This document shows positions 34,669 through 43,096 of a stretch of DNA of 64,000 nt, in pieces. The DNA lies in the NCBI GenBank assembly GCA_013204985.1, contig JABMLG010000009.1:1-64000 (forward strand). The letters run 5' to 3'. The position numbers and the translations under genes are program-made. The first letter of the stretch is position 1, and each line of letters opens with the position of its first letter. Below the pieces are notes generated by a model. That model saw only the letters and a list, made by a program, of their open reading frames with translations, was not told the origin of the DNA and ran no database searches. The stretch comes from Microbacteriaceae bacterium VKM Ac-2855. GTDB taxonomy: Bacteria > Actinomycetota > Actinomycetes > Actinomycetales > Microbacteriaceae.

Positions 34669-35082
34669 TCACGACTCCGTCTCCCACGCCTCGGCCGCGG
34701 CGCGCCACGCGAGCGTTGCACACTTCGCCCGCACGGGGTTGCCCGCCAACGAGAGCAGCGCTTCGGCATCGCCGAGCCCCGTGACCGGCGTGCGGTCGCG
34801 CATCCCCTCGAGAAAACGCGCGATCGTCGCGAGGTCAGGCGAGAGCTCGGCGAGCATGGATGCACTCGCCTGCGACACCTCGCAACCGCGGCCCTCCCAG
34901 GCGACGCGCGTGCCCTCATTCGACACGACGAGCGCGAGTGAGATGACATCTCCGCAGGTCGGGCTGATGAGTCTCACCGCGCACGATGCCGCCTGCTCGG
35001 GTAGACCCGCGCCGACGCGGCGACGCGCGTGGTCGAGGATCAGTTCGGTCGGGGTGACCGCACCGTCGAGCAGCGACGTCAT
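34669..35082 (-). CDS. SufU/NifU-like FeS assembly protein
   Basis: A 137-residue SufU-type protein. In other bacteria SufU passes sulfur from SufS to the SufBCD scaffold. All expected ligands are present: SPTCGDVIS, GRGCEVSQASASM and RAKCATLAW (three Cys and one Asp). No sufS, sufB or sufC gene is nearby. It ends the pucG-allC-rpiR operon and overlaps rpiR by 4 nt. A role in supplying the 2Fe-2S clusters of the purine enzymes is possible but inferred only from location. Confidence 0.82.
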   Translation of the reverse strand: MTSLLDGAVTPTELILDHARRRVGAGLPEQAASCAVRLISPTCGDVISLALVVSNEGTRVAWEGRGCEVSQASASMLAELSPDLATIARFLEGMRDRTPVTGLGDAEALLSLAGNPVRAKCATLAWRAAAEAWETES

Positions 35083-35915
35083 CGTCGTTCCTCCAGTTCG
35101 CCGAGTTCGTCGTACAGCGTCGTGATCCCGGCGATCCGCTCACGGGCATCGCGCGGGTTCGCGCTGAGCACCCCGGCCGCCAACAGGTTGGCCAGGCTCA
35201 TCGCCGCCGAGTAACTGTCGAATGCCGAGACGCTGTCGACCGGGCACTCGAGCCACGTCGAAACGTGTTCGGTGTACCGCCGCGCCTGACCGTCGGCGAT
35301 CAGCACGACGGGGACGCCGCGGTCGCCGAGCGCGTGCACGATCGAGGCGAACGACGCGGGCCGGCGGCGGAAACCGACGACGACCGCCACGTCGTTCGCC
35401 TCGAGGGCGACGACGTCCTCCCCCAGCGACTGACCCGGCTGTGGCGCGAGCCTTACCCGCTCGCGCGCCTGGGCGAGTTGCTGGCGCAGGTGCAATGCGA
35501 TCGGGTAACTGTTGCGCAGGCCGATCACCGCGACCTCGCGTGCTTCGGCGATCAGACTCACGGCCTTCTCGAGCCGGCCGTTCTCGAGCCCGGCGATCAT
35601 CTTCGCGTGATTGGCCGCCTCCTGTTCGCTGTGAGTCGAGAGGACCGTCGCGCCGGCACCGATCGGTACCCCTTCGCTGCGCAACGTTCGTGCGTGCTCG
35701 CGAACCTCCTGCGAGTTCGAGAAGCCGAGCCGGCGGAACAGCCGCGACACGGTCGCCTTCGAGACGCCGCTGTGCTGCGCGAGCTCGGTCGCGTTGTACA
35801 CGGCGAGATCGCCGAGGTGGTCGAGGATGAAGTCGGCCGCGCGCTGCTCCTGCCGCGACAGCTCGCCGTAGCTGACGTCGATGCGTTGGCCGATGTCCAT
35901 CGTCACGGCTTCCAT
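35079..35915 (-). CDS. MurR/RpiR-family transcriptional regulator
   Basis: A 278-residue regulator. The N-terminal RpiR helix-turn-helix (1-77) reads LSRQEQRAADFILDHL, then AQHSGVSKATVSRLFRRLGF. The C-terminal SIS domain (about 120-260) normally binds phosphosugars or other small ligands. It is in the operon with allC and pucG. RpiR proteins often bind GAAA/TTTC palindromes, which fits the shared motif in the promoters here. Confidence 0.88.
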   Translation of the reverse strand: MEAVTMDIGQRIDVSYGELSRQEQRAADFILDHLGDLAVYNATELAQHSGVSKATVSRLFRRLGFSNSQEVREHARTLRSEGVPIGAGATVLSTHSEQEAANHAKMIAGLENGRLEKAVSLIAEAREVAVIGLRNSYPIALHLRQQLAQARERVRLAPQPGQSLGEDVVALEANDVAVVVGFRRRPASFASIVHALGDRGVPVVLIADGQARRYTEHVSTWLECPVDSVSAFDSYSAAMSLANLLAAGVLSANPRDARERIAGITTLYDELGELEERR

Positions 35916-35919
35916 GGCT

Positions 35920-37155
35920 CTAGTGCGCGGCCGCGAAAGCGTGCACGGCGGCCTCGAACGCGTCGAGCGAGACGGCGACGTCCTCCTCCGTCACGTTCTC
36001 CTCCGGGTGGTGGCTGACGCCGCCCTCGCATCGGATGAAAAGCATCGCGTAGTCGGTGAGATCGGCGATGGCCATCGCGTCGTGCCCGGCCTTCGAGAAC
36101 AGCACCATCGGGTCCTCGTCACCGGTCGAGACGATACCGGCGCGGATGACGTCCTGCAGCGCATCCGATGCGACCACGGCCGGCGCGCTGTGCGTCTCCT
36201 CCACGGTGAAGCTCAGCTTGCGCCGCTGGCAGGTGCGCAGGATCTCGGCCTGGATCTCGCTCCAGACCCGATCGCGTGCCGCGTCGAACTCGGCGCGGAG
36301 ATCGAGGCTGAAGTCCACACGACCCGGGATCACATTGACCGCCCCCGGGAACGCCTGCAACCGACCGACGGTGGCGATGCAGCCGTTGTCTCGGGCGAGC
36401 CGCTCGATGGTGAGCACCGCCTCCGCGGCTCCGGCCAGGGCGTCGCGGCGGCGGTTGAAGGGCACGCCCCCGGCGTGGCCGGCCTTGCCCGTGAGCGTGA
36501 GCGCGAACCGTCGGGCGCCGGCGATCGAGGAGACGACGCCGAGGGCACGATCCGCCTCCTCGAGGTACGGCCCCTGCTCGATGTGCGCCTCGAGGTATCC
36601 GAGGGTGTCCGCCTTCGAACGGGCGGCGCTGAGGACCTTCGACGGGTCGAGACCGAACGCCTTGAACGCCTCGACGAGCGAGACGCCGTTCTTGTCCTCG
36701 AGCTCCATCCAGTGCTTGTCCCAGGTGCCCGCGACGGCGCGCGACCCGAGCAGCGCGGTGCCGAAGCGGGTGCCCTCCTCATCGCCGAACGCGATCACCT
36801 CGACCGCGAACGGGAAGCGCGTGCCCGCGGCGTTCAACCGCGAGACGACCGCGATCGCGAGCATCACGCCGAGGATGCCGTCGTACTTACCGGCGTTCGG
36901 CACGGTGTCGAGGTGCGAGCCGAGCAACAGAGCCGGCGCATCGGGTCCGGTGCCCTCGTAGCGCCCGCACTGGTTGCCGGCGGCGTCCTGCCACGTCGAC
37001 ATACCGGCCTCGATCATCCACGCAGCGGCCATCGCGTTGACGCGGGCGTGCTCGGGCGAGAGGTAGACGCGCTCGATGGCGCCGCGGGTGCTCGAGACGA
37101 GAGCGAGCCGCTCGCAGCGGTCCATGATCTCCCCAGCGGTGACGACGCTGGTCAC
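35920..37155 (-). CDS. allC: Allantoate amidohydrolase AllC
   Basis: M20-family metal enzyme that removes ammonia and CO2 from allantoate, giving ureidoglycine. The 411 residues carry metal ligands in LLGSHLDTV (His81), KYDGILG (Asp92) and FGDEEGTRFG (Glu126-Glu127). The later HIEQGP and FSKAGHDAM segments are also present. The GTG start overlaps the pucG stop by 4 nt. Carbamoylase or ureidoglycolate relatives share the fold, but the pucG neighbour favours allantoate. Confidence 0.92.
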   Translation of the reverse strand: MTSVVTAGEIMDRCERLALVSSTRGAIERVYLSPEHARVNAMAAAWMIEAGMSTWQDAAGNQCGRYEGTGPDAPALLLGSHLDTVPNAGKYDGILGVMLAIAVVSRLNAAGTRFPFAVEVIAFGDEEGTRFGTALLGSRAVAGTWDKHWMELEDKNGVSLVEAFKAFGLDPSKVLSAARSKADTLGYLEAHIEQGPYLEEADRALGVVSSIAGARRFALTLTGKAGHAGGVPFNRRRDALAGAAEAVLTIERLARDNGCIATVGRLQAFPGAVNVIPGRVDFSLDLRAEFDAARDRVWSEIQAEILRTCQRRKLSFTVEETHSAPAVVASDALQDVIRAGIVSTGDEDPMVLFSKAGHDAMAIADLTDYAMLFIRCEGGVSHHPEENVTEEDVAVSLDAFEAAVHAFAAAH

Positions 37156-38414
37156 GACAGGCCTCCGGTGACCTCGAGGCTCGCATCCTGGTAGATCTCG
37201 TACGCGGCGCCGACACCGCCGCCGGCCGTGATGGTCGCGCCGGCACGGCGCAGGACCGCCTCGAGGGAGGCGAGGGTCGTGAGGACCGCGTCGATGCGGG
37301 CGTTGTACCCCATCGTGCCGATGCGCCACACCTTGCCGTGCAGCGGCCCGAAGGACGTGCCGATCTCGATGCCGAAATCGTCCAGCATCGCCGACCGCAC
37401 CGCGTCGCCGTTCACCGAATCCGGGATGTGCACCGCGACCACGTTGTTCATCTTGAACTCGAGGTCGCCGAAGACCTTCAGGCCCAGGCCCTGCACACCG
37501 TGCAGCATCGCCGTTCCGTGCACGGCGTGCCGGGCGACGGCGTTCTCGATGCCTTCCTCGACGAGCAGGCGGGCGCACTCGCGCGCGCCGTAGAGCATGC
37601 TGGTCGCCTCGGTGTGGTGGTTGAGGCGCTTCGCGCCCCAGTAGTCGAAGATCATGCCCATGTCGAAGTAGTTCGAGCGCACCGGGAAGGCGCTGACCTC
37701 GTCGCCCTCCGAGCGGATGCCTGCCTCGATCGACTTGCGCGCGTTGATGACGGCGACGGCCTTCTCGGAGAAGGTGACGGGGCTCGAGCCGGACGGGCCG
37801 CCGAGGCACTTCTGCAAGCCGGCCGACACGGCGTCGAGACCCAACGCATCCGTGTGGAAGGTGTTGCCGGCGAGGGAGGCGGTGACATCGGTGTAGAACA
37901 GCACGCCGTTGCGCTCGCAGATCTCGCCGAGGCCCTCGAGCGGCTGGGCCATGGTGGTCGCGGTGTCGCCGTGCACCACAGCGAGGATCTTCGGCCGCAC
38001 TTTCTCGATGGCCGCCTCGATCGCCGCGGTGGTGAACACCTGGCCCCACGGCACCTCGATGATGTGCACCTCGGCTCCGCACCGCTCAGCGATCTCGCGG
38101 AGCAGGTGGCCGAACCGGCCGAAGACCGGCACGAGGACCTTGTCGCCGGGCTCGATCATCGAGACCAGCGCAGCCTCGATCCCCGCGCGGCTGGTGCCGT
38201 CGACCAGCAGGGTGTGCTCGTTGTCGGTGACGAACACCTCGCGGTACAGCGCCTGCGTCTCGTTCATGTAGGCGGTCATCGCCGGGTCGTACTGCCCGAC
38301 GAGCTGGGCCGACATCGCCCGGAGCACTCGCGGATCGGCGTTGATGGGCCCGGGACCCATCAGCAGCCGGGGCGGCGGGTTGATCGGGAGGGCGCGGATC
38401 GACGACGGGTGCAC
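37152..38414 (-). CDS. pucG: Ureidoglycine-glyoxylate aminotransferase PucG
   Basis: Class V PLP enzyme that transfers the amino group of ureidoglycine to glyoxylate, giving oxalurate and glycine. The 420 residues show RLLMGPGPINADPRVL at 16-31, PLP-site residues Asp176 (YTDVTAS) and Lys202 (AGLQKCLGG). The GTG start at 38414 has AAGGAG 18 nt upstream, which is far. An in-frame ATT only 9 nt from that SD is a possible unusual start. It opens the pucG-allC-rpiR-sufU operon. Confidence 0.9.
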   Translation of the reverse strand: MHPSSIRALPINPPPRLLMGPGPINADPRVLRAMSAQLVGQYDPAMTAYMNETQALYREVFVTDNEHTLLVDGTSRAGIEAALVSMIEPGDKVLVPVFGRFGHLLREIAERCGAEVHIIEVPWGQVFTTAAIEAAIEKVRPKILAVVHGDTATTMAQPLEGLGEICERNGVLFYTDVTASLAGNTFHTDALGLDAVSAGLQKCLGGPSGSSPVTFSEKAVAVINARKSIEAGIRSEGDEVSAFPVRSNYFDMGMIFDYWGAKRLNHHTEATSMLYGARECARLLVEEGIENAVARHAVHGTAMLHGVQGLGLKVFGDLEFKMNNVVAVHIPDSVNGDAVRSAMLDDFGIEIGTSFGPLHGKVWRIGTMGYNARIDAVLTTLASLEAVLRRAGATITAGGGVGAAYEIYQDASLEVTGGLS

Positions 38415-38486
38415 GGTCGAAATGGGGAATCACTCCTTCAGTCGGCGAAAAGCCTGTTTCAGTGAACTCAGACTACTGCAACATCT

Positions 38487-38503
38487 GTTTCACGCGTGTT
38501 TCG
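38487..38503. promoter_or_regulatory. Candidate operator upstream of pucG
   Basis: GTTTCACGCGTGTTTCG lies about 75 bp before the pucG start. It matches 53352-53368 upstream of the pyrimidine operon at 15 of 17 positions. A weaker GTTTCAGTGAAC lies at 38456-38467. Confidence 0.5.
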
Positions 38504-38559
38504 CGATGCGCGTCCAGCGGATTGTCGCTGCGTCCCACGCTGCCCAGGCAACCAGTGCC

Positions 38560-40101
38560 TCAGAGCGAGGCCGCCAGAGCGATGAGGGCCTGGTCGGAGC
38601 CGCGCGGGCCGACCAGGCAGAGGCCCACGGGCGCCCTACCGACCCGCATCAGCGGTGCGGAGACGGCGGGATACCCGCCGATGCCGGCGACGCAGGTCAT
38701 CCTCAGCGTGCCCGTTCGTGCCGCGTCGATCTCAGCGGCGGATGCGGTCAGCGACGGAGCGGGCGAGGATGCAGAAGGCAGCAGCAGGATGCGCCCACCG
38801 ATCGCCTCGTCGAGGGCCGCGCGGTACTCCGCCAGCCGCGCGCGCATCCGCTCGACCGTATCGTCGTCGATGGTCGCCGCGACATCGAAACGCGACTGCA
38901 CGTCGGGCGCGAGTCGACCTGGATGCGCGGTGATCCATTCACCGTCGCTCTGCCAGGCCTCGGCGGCCTGCACCAGACGGAAGGCCTCGAACAGCTCGGG
39001 CAGCGGGCCGAGGTCGACGGCCTCGGGCGCGGTGATCGCTCCGGAGGAGACGAGCGCTTCGATCGTGGCGACGAAAGCGGCGCGCACCTCGGGAGCTGCC
39101 GCGGCGAGCAGCGCCTCGTCGACGACGAATCCGGGCGCCGGCGCCGCCGTGTCCTCCGGCAGACTCGCGGCAGCGACCGAGGCCAGCGTCGACGCGTCGC
39201 GCGTCAGCCAGCCGACGGTGTCGAAGCTCGGAGCGAGCGGAAGCAGGCCCTCGACGCTCACGGCGCCGTGACTCGTGCGGATGCCCCACAGCCCCTGGTA
39301 GGACGCCGGCACGCGGATCGAGCCGGCGGTATCGGTGGCGAGGCCGATGCTGGCGTGGCCGAGCGCGACAGCGGATGCGGGACCGCTCGACGACCCGCCC
39401 GGGATCGCGCCCGGCACCGCCGCGTTGGGCGGGGTGCCGTACCCGGAGTTGCGCCCCGCGATGCTGTACGCGAACTCGTCGGTCTGCGCGATCCCGCGGA
39501 CGGCGGCGCCGGCGGCGAGCAGGGCCGCGAGCGCGGGTGCCGTGCGCGTCTGAACATCCGCGTCCGCGAGGTAGGCGGGGATTCCCGCACCGATCGCGAA
39601 GTGCTCGAGAGCGAAGAGATCCTTGACGGCGACGGTCAGCCCGTCGAGCGGGCCAGAACCGGTCGGGGTGACGAGTGGCGAGCCGATCACGCGCCAGATG
39701 CTGGGGTTCACCGCCGGCGCCGGAGCTCCGACCTGTGCGGCCTCGACCTGCCAACTGCCGGACGCTCGCGACCACAGCTGGGTGACGAGCCCGCGTCCGC
39801 CCGCTCGCGGGGCGTTCACCGAGACCACGAGCGCTCGATCATCCGTCAGCACCCGTACATGCAACTCGACTATTGCGCGCGCTGGGGCGCCGCCCCGCCG
39901 GCCGCGGAACGCCGTGATGGCGTCGTGGCCCACGAGCAGCCCGCTCGCATCACCACGCAGGGTCGCAGCGCCGAGCGCGAAGGCATCGGCCAACGCCGGC
40001 ACGTCATCGGCCGCCAGCGCCGCTTCGTAGGCGTCGAAGGCGGCGATCAGGCCGTCGGGCAGCTCGCCGACGACACTGGTGGTAACGGTCGGCTCAGTCA
40101 A
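38560..40101 (-). CDS. HpxZ/AtzH-like domain fused to amidase; predicted oxalurate amidohydrolase
   Basis: A 513-residue fusion. Residues about 15-125 look like the NTF2-fold DUF3225 domain of HpxZ and AtzH (VGHDAITAFRGRRG, VTQLWSRASGSWQV). Residues 135-513 are an amidase-signature enzyme with Lys160 (TVAVKDLF), the cis-Ser in GGSSSG (237-239) and nucleophile Ser261 (DTAGSIR). In Klebsiella, HpxY (amidase) and HpxZ take oxalurate onward after a PucG-type step. The gene lies directly upstream of pucG, which makes oxalurate. Function is inferred from this match. Confidence 0.75.
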   Translation of the reverse strand: MTEPTVTTSVVGELPDGLIAAFDAYEAALAADDVPALADAFALGAATLRGDASGLLVGHDAITAFRGRRGGAPARAIVELHVRVLTDDRALVVSVNAPRAGGRGLVTQLWSRASGSWQVEAAQVGAPAPAVNPSIWRVIGSPLVTPTGSGPLDGLTVAVKDLFALEHFAIGAGIPAYLADADVQTRTAPALAALLAAGAAVRGIAQTDEFAYSIAGRNSGYGTPPNAAVPGAIPGGSSSGPASAVALGHASIGLATDTAGSIRVPASYQGLWGIRTSHGAVSVEGLLPLAPSFDTVGWLTRDASTLASVAAASLPEDTAAPAPGFVVDEALLAAAAPEVRAAFVATIEALVSSGAITAPEAVDLGPLPELFEAFRLVQAAEAWQSDGEWITAHPGRLAPDVQSRFDVAATIDDDTVERMRARLAEYRAALDEAIGGRILLLPSASSPAPSLTASAAEIDAARTGTLRMTCVAGIGGYPAVSAPLMRVGRAPVGLCLVGPRGSDQALIALAASL

Positions 40102-41182
40102 AATCGCTCACCCGGATCCGTGCGTGCGCGCCCTTCACGAGGTCGACGACCTGCGAGATGTTGAAGTCGGTGGCGGCGCTGAGGTAGGCGAAGGCCTGGC
40201 TCGGGTCCATCCCGTAGCGCGCCTGCAGGAGCGCGATCGCGGCGCGAACGCAGTTCTGCACCGCGACGTCGAGGTCGGCGTCCATGCCCGTCGGCACGAG
40301 GAACTCGCTGGTCTCGCCCAGCGGACCGGTGAGCTCGCCGAAAGCGGCGACCGCCTCCGCCCTCGGCAACACCTCGAAGCGCACTCGAACGCGCAGCGAC
40401 GCCTCCATCGCCGTTAGAGCCACTTCGCCGTCACCCTGCGCGAAGTGTGGGTCGCCCACGTAGGCGAGCGCCTCCGGCACCTGCACCGGCAGATACAGCG
40501 TCGTGCCCGCCGTGAGCAGGCTGATGTCGATGTTGCCGCCGAAAGGGCCTGGTGGCACCGAGTGCGGACGCACGTCCCCGGCGACGGCGACACCCATGAT
40601 GCCGAGGAACGGGCGCAGCGGGAACCGCGCGACCTTCTCGCCCCCGAGAACCAGCGGCAGCACGCCGCGCTGCGAACCGTCGGGCGCGTCCTCGACCGAT
40701 GCGAAGGCGCTGTAGCTGCCCGGGCCCAGCGGGTACTCCCCCGGCAACGCTCCGCGTCCGTGCCGGTTCGAGATCACACCGTACGGCACCCGCGGCGTCG
40801 CCTCGAGGAGGGTGAGCTTGAGCACATCACCCGGACGCGCGCCGCGCACAGCGATCGGACCGGTCACCACGTGCGGTCCGTCCGTCGCCGGGTCGCGCCG
40901 GTACGACGAGGCTGCGAGCGCGACCGCATCCGCGAGCACCCCGTCGCTGTGCACGCCGTGCGCGCCGAAGAACGCCCGCGGATCGCGGCCCTGGTCCTCC
41001 AGCACACCTTCGTGACTCAGCGTGTCGATCGTGACCTCGGCGCCGGAATCGACCGTGAGAACGACACGATCGGAGGCGCACGGCAGGCGGCCCCAGAGCA
41101 CGGTATCGAGGGTCGCGGGCAGGTAGTCGGCATCCGCCGCCACCTGCTCCCCGGGCTGCAGTACCCATTCGGCCAAGCTCAT
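40094..41182 (-). CDS. Acetamidase/formamidase-family protein
   Basis: A 362-residue FmdA-type amidase with family blocks VTIDTLSHEG near 50, GPIAVRGARPGDVLKL near 107, HSVPPGPFGGNIDISLL near 207 and TDFNISQVVDLVKG near the C-terminus. Characterised members hydrolyse short amides such as formamide and acetamide. It overlaps the amidase fusion by 8 nt, so the two are coupled. In this setting oxamate is an attractive substrate (inference). AAGGA lies 9 nt before the ATG. Confidence 0.85.
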   Translation of the reverse strand: MSLAEWVLQPGEQVAADADYLPATLDTVLWGRLPCASDRVVLTVDSGAEVTIDTLSHEGVLEDQGRDPRAFFGAHGVHSDGVLADAVALAASSYRRDPATDGPHVVTGPIAVRGARPGDVLKLTLLEATPRVPYGVISNRHGRGALPGEYPLGPGSYSAFASVEDAPDGSQRGVLPLVLGGEKVARFPLRPFLGIMGVAVAGDVRPHSVPPGPFGGNIDISLLTAGTTLYLPVQVPEALAYVGDPHFAQGDGEVALTAMEASLRVRVRFEVLPRAEAVAAFGELTGPLGETSEFLVPTGMDADLDVAVQNCVRAAIALLQARYGMDPSQAFAYLSAATDFNISQVVDLVKGAHARIRVSDFD

Positions 41183-41290
41183 CGGAGGCGTCCTTCCCGT
41201 CGTCGTCGCCTCCGAGGCTAGCCGTTCGCCGACGGCCCCCAGACGGGTGCGGCGGCCTTCATGGCATTGTTAGCACGGCCGAAATCGACG

Positions 41291-41308
41291 GTTACCTGCA
41301 CGAAACGT
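41291..41308. promoter_or_regulatory. Candidate operator upstream of the formamidase-amidase pair
   Basis: GTTACCTGCACGAAACGT, about 110 bp before the formamidase start and 55 bp before the DUF1275 gene. It is the second copy of the motif seen at 26291-26308. Confidence 0.45.
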
Positions 41309-41362
41309 CGGCCCTCCCTCCGCTCCCTCACGACCGATCGGACCATCACCGTGCTCGGAAAA

Positions 41363-42067
41363 ATGCGCCGCAACCAGACCGGCGTCCACCTCGGACTCAT
41401 GCTCGCGCTCACCTTCTCGACCGGCATCATCGACGCCGTCGGCTACCTCGGCCTCGACCGCGTGTTCACCGGCAACATGACGGGCAACGTCGTGATCCTC
41501 GGTATGGCTCTCGCCGGCGCGGACGACCTGCCGATCATCGGCCCGATCCTCGCTCTGGCGGGCTTTATGCTCGGTGCCGCGATCGGCGGACGCGTGCTGC
41601 GCCCCGTCAAGGTCGGCTGGACGCACCGCTCGACGATCCTGTTCACGATCGTGGGGGTCGTGATGGCCGCGCTCGCCATCGTCCTCGCCGTTGTGCCCGA
41701 GCATCCAGAGCCACTGGCGCTCTCGGTGACGGCGACCCTCGGCTTGGTGATGGGCCTGCAGGCCGCCACCGCCCGCCATCTCGCGGTGAAGGATGTGACG
41801 ACCGTGGTGGTCACTTCGACCATCACCGGCTTGGCGGCGGATTCGCGCCTCGGTGGCGGTCACGGCCAGCCGTGGTTCCGCCGCCTCGCCGCCGTGATAC
41901 TGATCGGCGCCGGCGCGGGAGTCGGTGCGCTGGCGTTGAACGTGAGCCTTGCGCTGGGCCTCGGCATCGCCGCGTTCATCACCGTGGTCGCGGCCCTGAT
42001 CGGCCACGTCACGGGCCATGTCAAGCACACCCCGGCCAAGGCGGAGGCGGAAGCAGCCGCTGCCTGA
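41363..42067 (+). CDS. DUF1275 (YoaK-like) membrane protein
   Basis: A 234-residue inner-membrane protein with about six helices. The family signature FSTGIIDAVGYLGLDRVFTG leads into NMTGNVVILGMAL near 15-45. The ATG at 41363 with GGAAAA before it is preferred to a GTG at 41351. No biochemical role is established for the family. A link to ureide transport is tempting because no other permease lies in the purine block, but the sequence does not show it. Confidence 0.8.
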   Translation: MRRNQTGVHLGLMLALTFSTGIIDAVGYLGLDRVFTGNMTGNVVILGMALAGADDLPIIGPILALAGFMLGAAIGGRVLRPVKVGWTHRSTILFTIVGVVMAALAIVLAVVPEHPEPLALSVTATLGLVMGLQAATARHLAVKDVTTVVVTSTITGLAADSRLGGGHGQPWFRRLAAVILIGAGAGVGALALNVSLALGLGIAAFITVVAALIGHVTGHVKHTPAKAEAEAAAA

Positions 42068-42087
42068 CACGCGCGCGGCACAGCCGC

Positions 42088-42152
42088 CCCGCGAGATGCC
42101 TCTTATGCACACTGTGTGCGGCGTGTCGCGTGCATAAGAGGCATCTCGCGGG
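42088..42152. terminator. Perfect 23-bp inverted repeat between DUF1275 and mutM
   Basis: Arms at 42088-42110 and 42130-42152 (core GCGAGATGCCTCTTATGCAC) are perfect complements around a 19-nt loop. An internal palindrome GCACACTGTGTGC spans the loop junction. It lies between convergent genes and has no T tract. It shares GAGGCATCTCGC with 2031-2042. Confidence 0.6.
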
Positions 42153-42164
42153 AGGGATTGCAGC

Positions 42165-43082
42165 TCAGGCGGGGCGCAGCACCTGGCAGTGCGGGCAGAA
42201 GTGCGACGAGCGGTTCATCCACGGCGCGCGCTCGATCGCAGCGCCGCATCGCGGGCACGGCTTACCCGTCTGTCCGTAAGCGTTCAGGCTGTGCGAGAAG
42301 TAGCCCGACGCTCCGTTGACGTTCACGTACTGCGCGTCGAAACTCGTGCCGCCCTCCGCCAGAGCACGCTCGAGAACCGAACGCACCTCCGCGAACAGTC
42401 GGCGGATGCGCGCCTCGCCCAGAGAGGACGCCGGCTGCTCGGGGTGGATCTGCGCCGCCCACAGCGACTCGTCGGCGTAGATGTTGCCGATGCCGCTGAC
42501 CGTCGTCTGGTCGAGGAGGACCCTCTTGACGCCGCTGCTCCGCTTCGCGAGAGCCGTCACCAGAGCGGCGACGTCGAAGTCCGGATCCATCGGATCCCGC
42601 GCGATGTGGGCGACCTGCGACGGGATGCGGGCCAGCCACTCGGCCCCGGGCCGCGCGTCGCCCGCGAAACCGCCGGGTCGACCGTCGGGTGTGAGGGCGA
42701 GCGAGTCGACCGCCATCGACCCGAAGATGCGCTGATCGACGAAGTGCAGCGCCAGCTCGCCGTGCTCAGGATGCTCCAGCAGGATCCGGATGCGCAGCTG
42801 CTTCTCGAGCGCCGCATCCGCTCGTCGCAGCAGCACCTGGCCGCTCATGCCGAGGTGTACGAGGAGCGTGCGCTCGGTCGAGACCGGCAGCCAGAGGAAT
42901 TTGCCCCGCCGCGCGGCGCCGAGGAAGCGATGGCCGAGCAGGAGCGTGGTGAACTCGCCCGACGGATTCACGTGGCGCTTCAGTGATCGTGCATCCATCA
43001 CCTCGATACCCGAGACGAGCGCGCCGGTCACGGCGGGTTCGAGTCCGGAACGGACGACTTCGACTTCGGGGAGTTCGGGCAC
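42165..43082 (-). CDS. mutM: Formamidopyrimidine-DNA glycosylase MutM (Fpg)
   Basis: Removes oxidised purines such as 8-oxoguanine from DNA and nicks the site. The start gives the required N-terminus PELPEVEV after the initiator (GTG at 43082), with Pro1 and Glu2 as catalytic residues. The C-terminal zinc finger reads CPRCGAAIERAPWM then CPHC. 305 residues. It is 14 nt downstream of rnc. Its usual next gene, smc, is at 6492. Confidence 0.96.
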   Translation of the reverse strand: MPELPEVEVVRSGLEPAVTGALVSGIEVMDARSLKRHVNPSGEFTTLLLGHRFLGAARRGKFLWLPVSTERTLLVHLGMSGQVLLRRADAALEKQLRIRILLEHPEHGELALHFVDQRIFGSMAVDSLALTPDGRPGGFAGDARPGAEWLARIPSQVAHIARDPMDPDFDVAALVTALAKRSSGVKRVLLDQTTVSGIGNIYADESLWAAQIHPEQPASSLGEARIRRLFAEVRSVLERALAEGGTSFDAQYVNVNGASGYFSHSLNAYGQTGKPCPRCGAAIERAPWMNRSSHFCPHCQVLRPA

Positions 43083-43096
43083 GGCCAGGCCGACCT

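Noticed and set aside
38560-40101. Allophanate hydrolase (AtzF) or Glu-tRNA amidotransferase A for the amidase
   Set aside because: The AtzF C-terminal domain is absent and no gatB or gatC lies nearby. The NTF2-like N-terminus and pucG context fit HpxY/HpxZ better.
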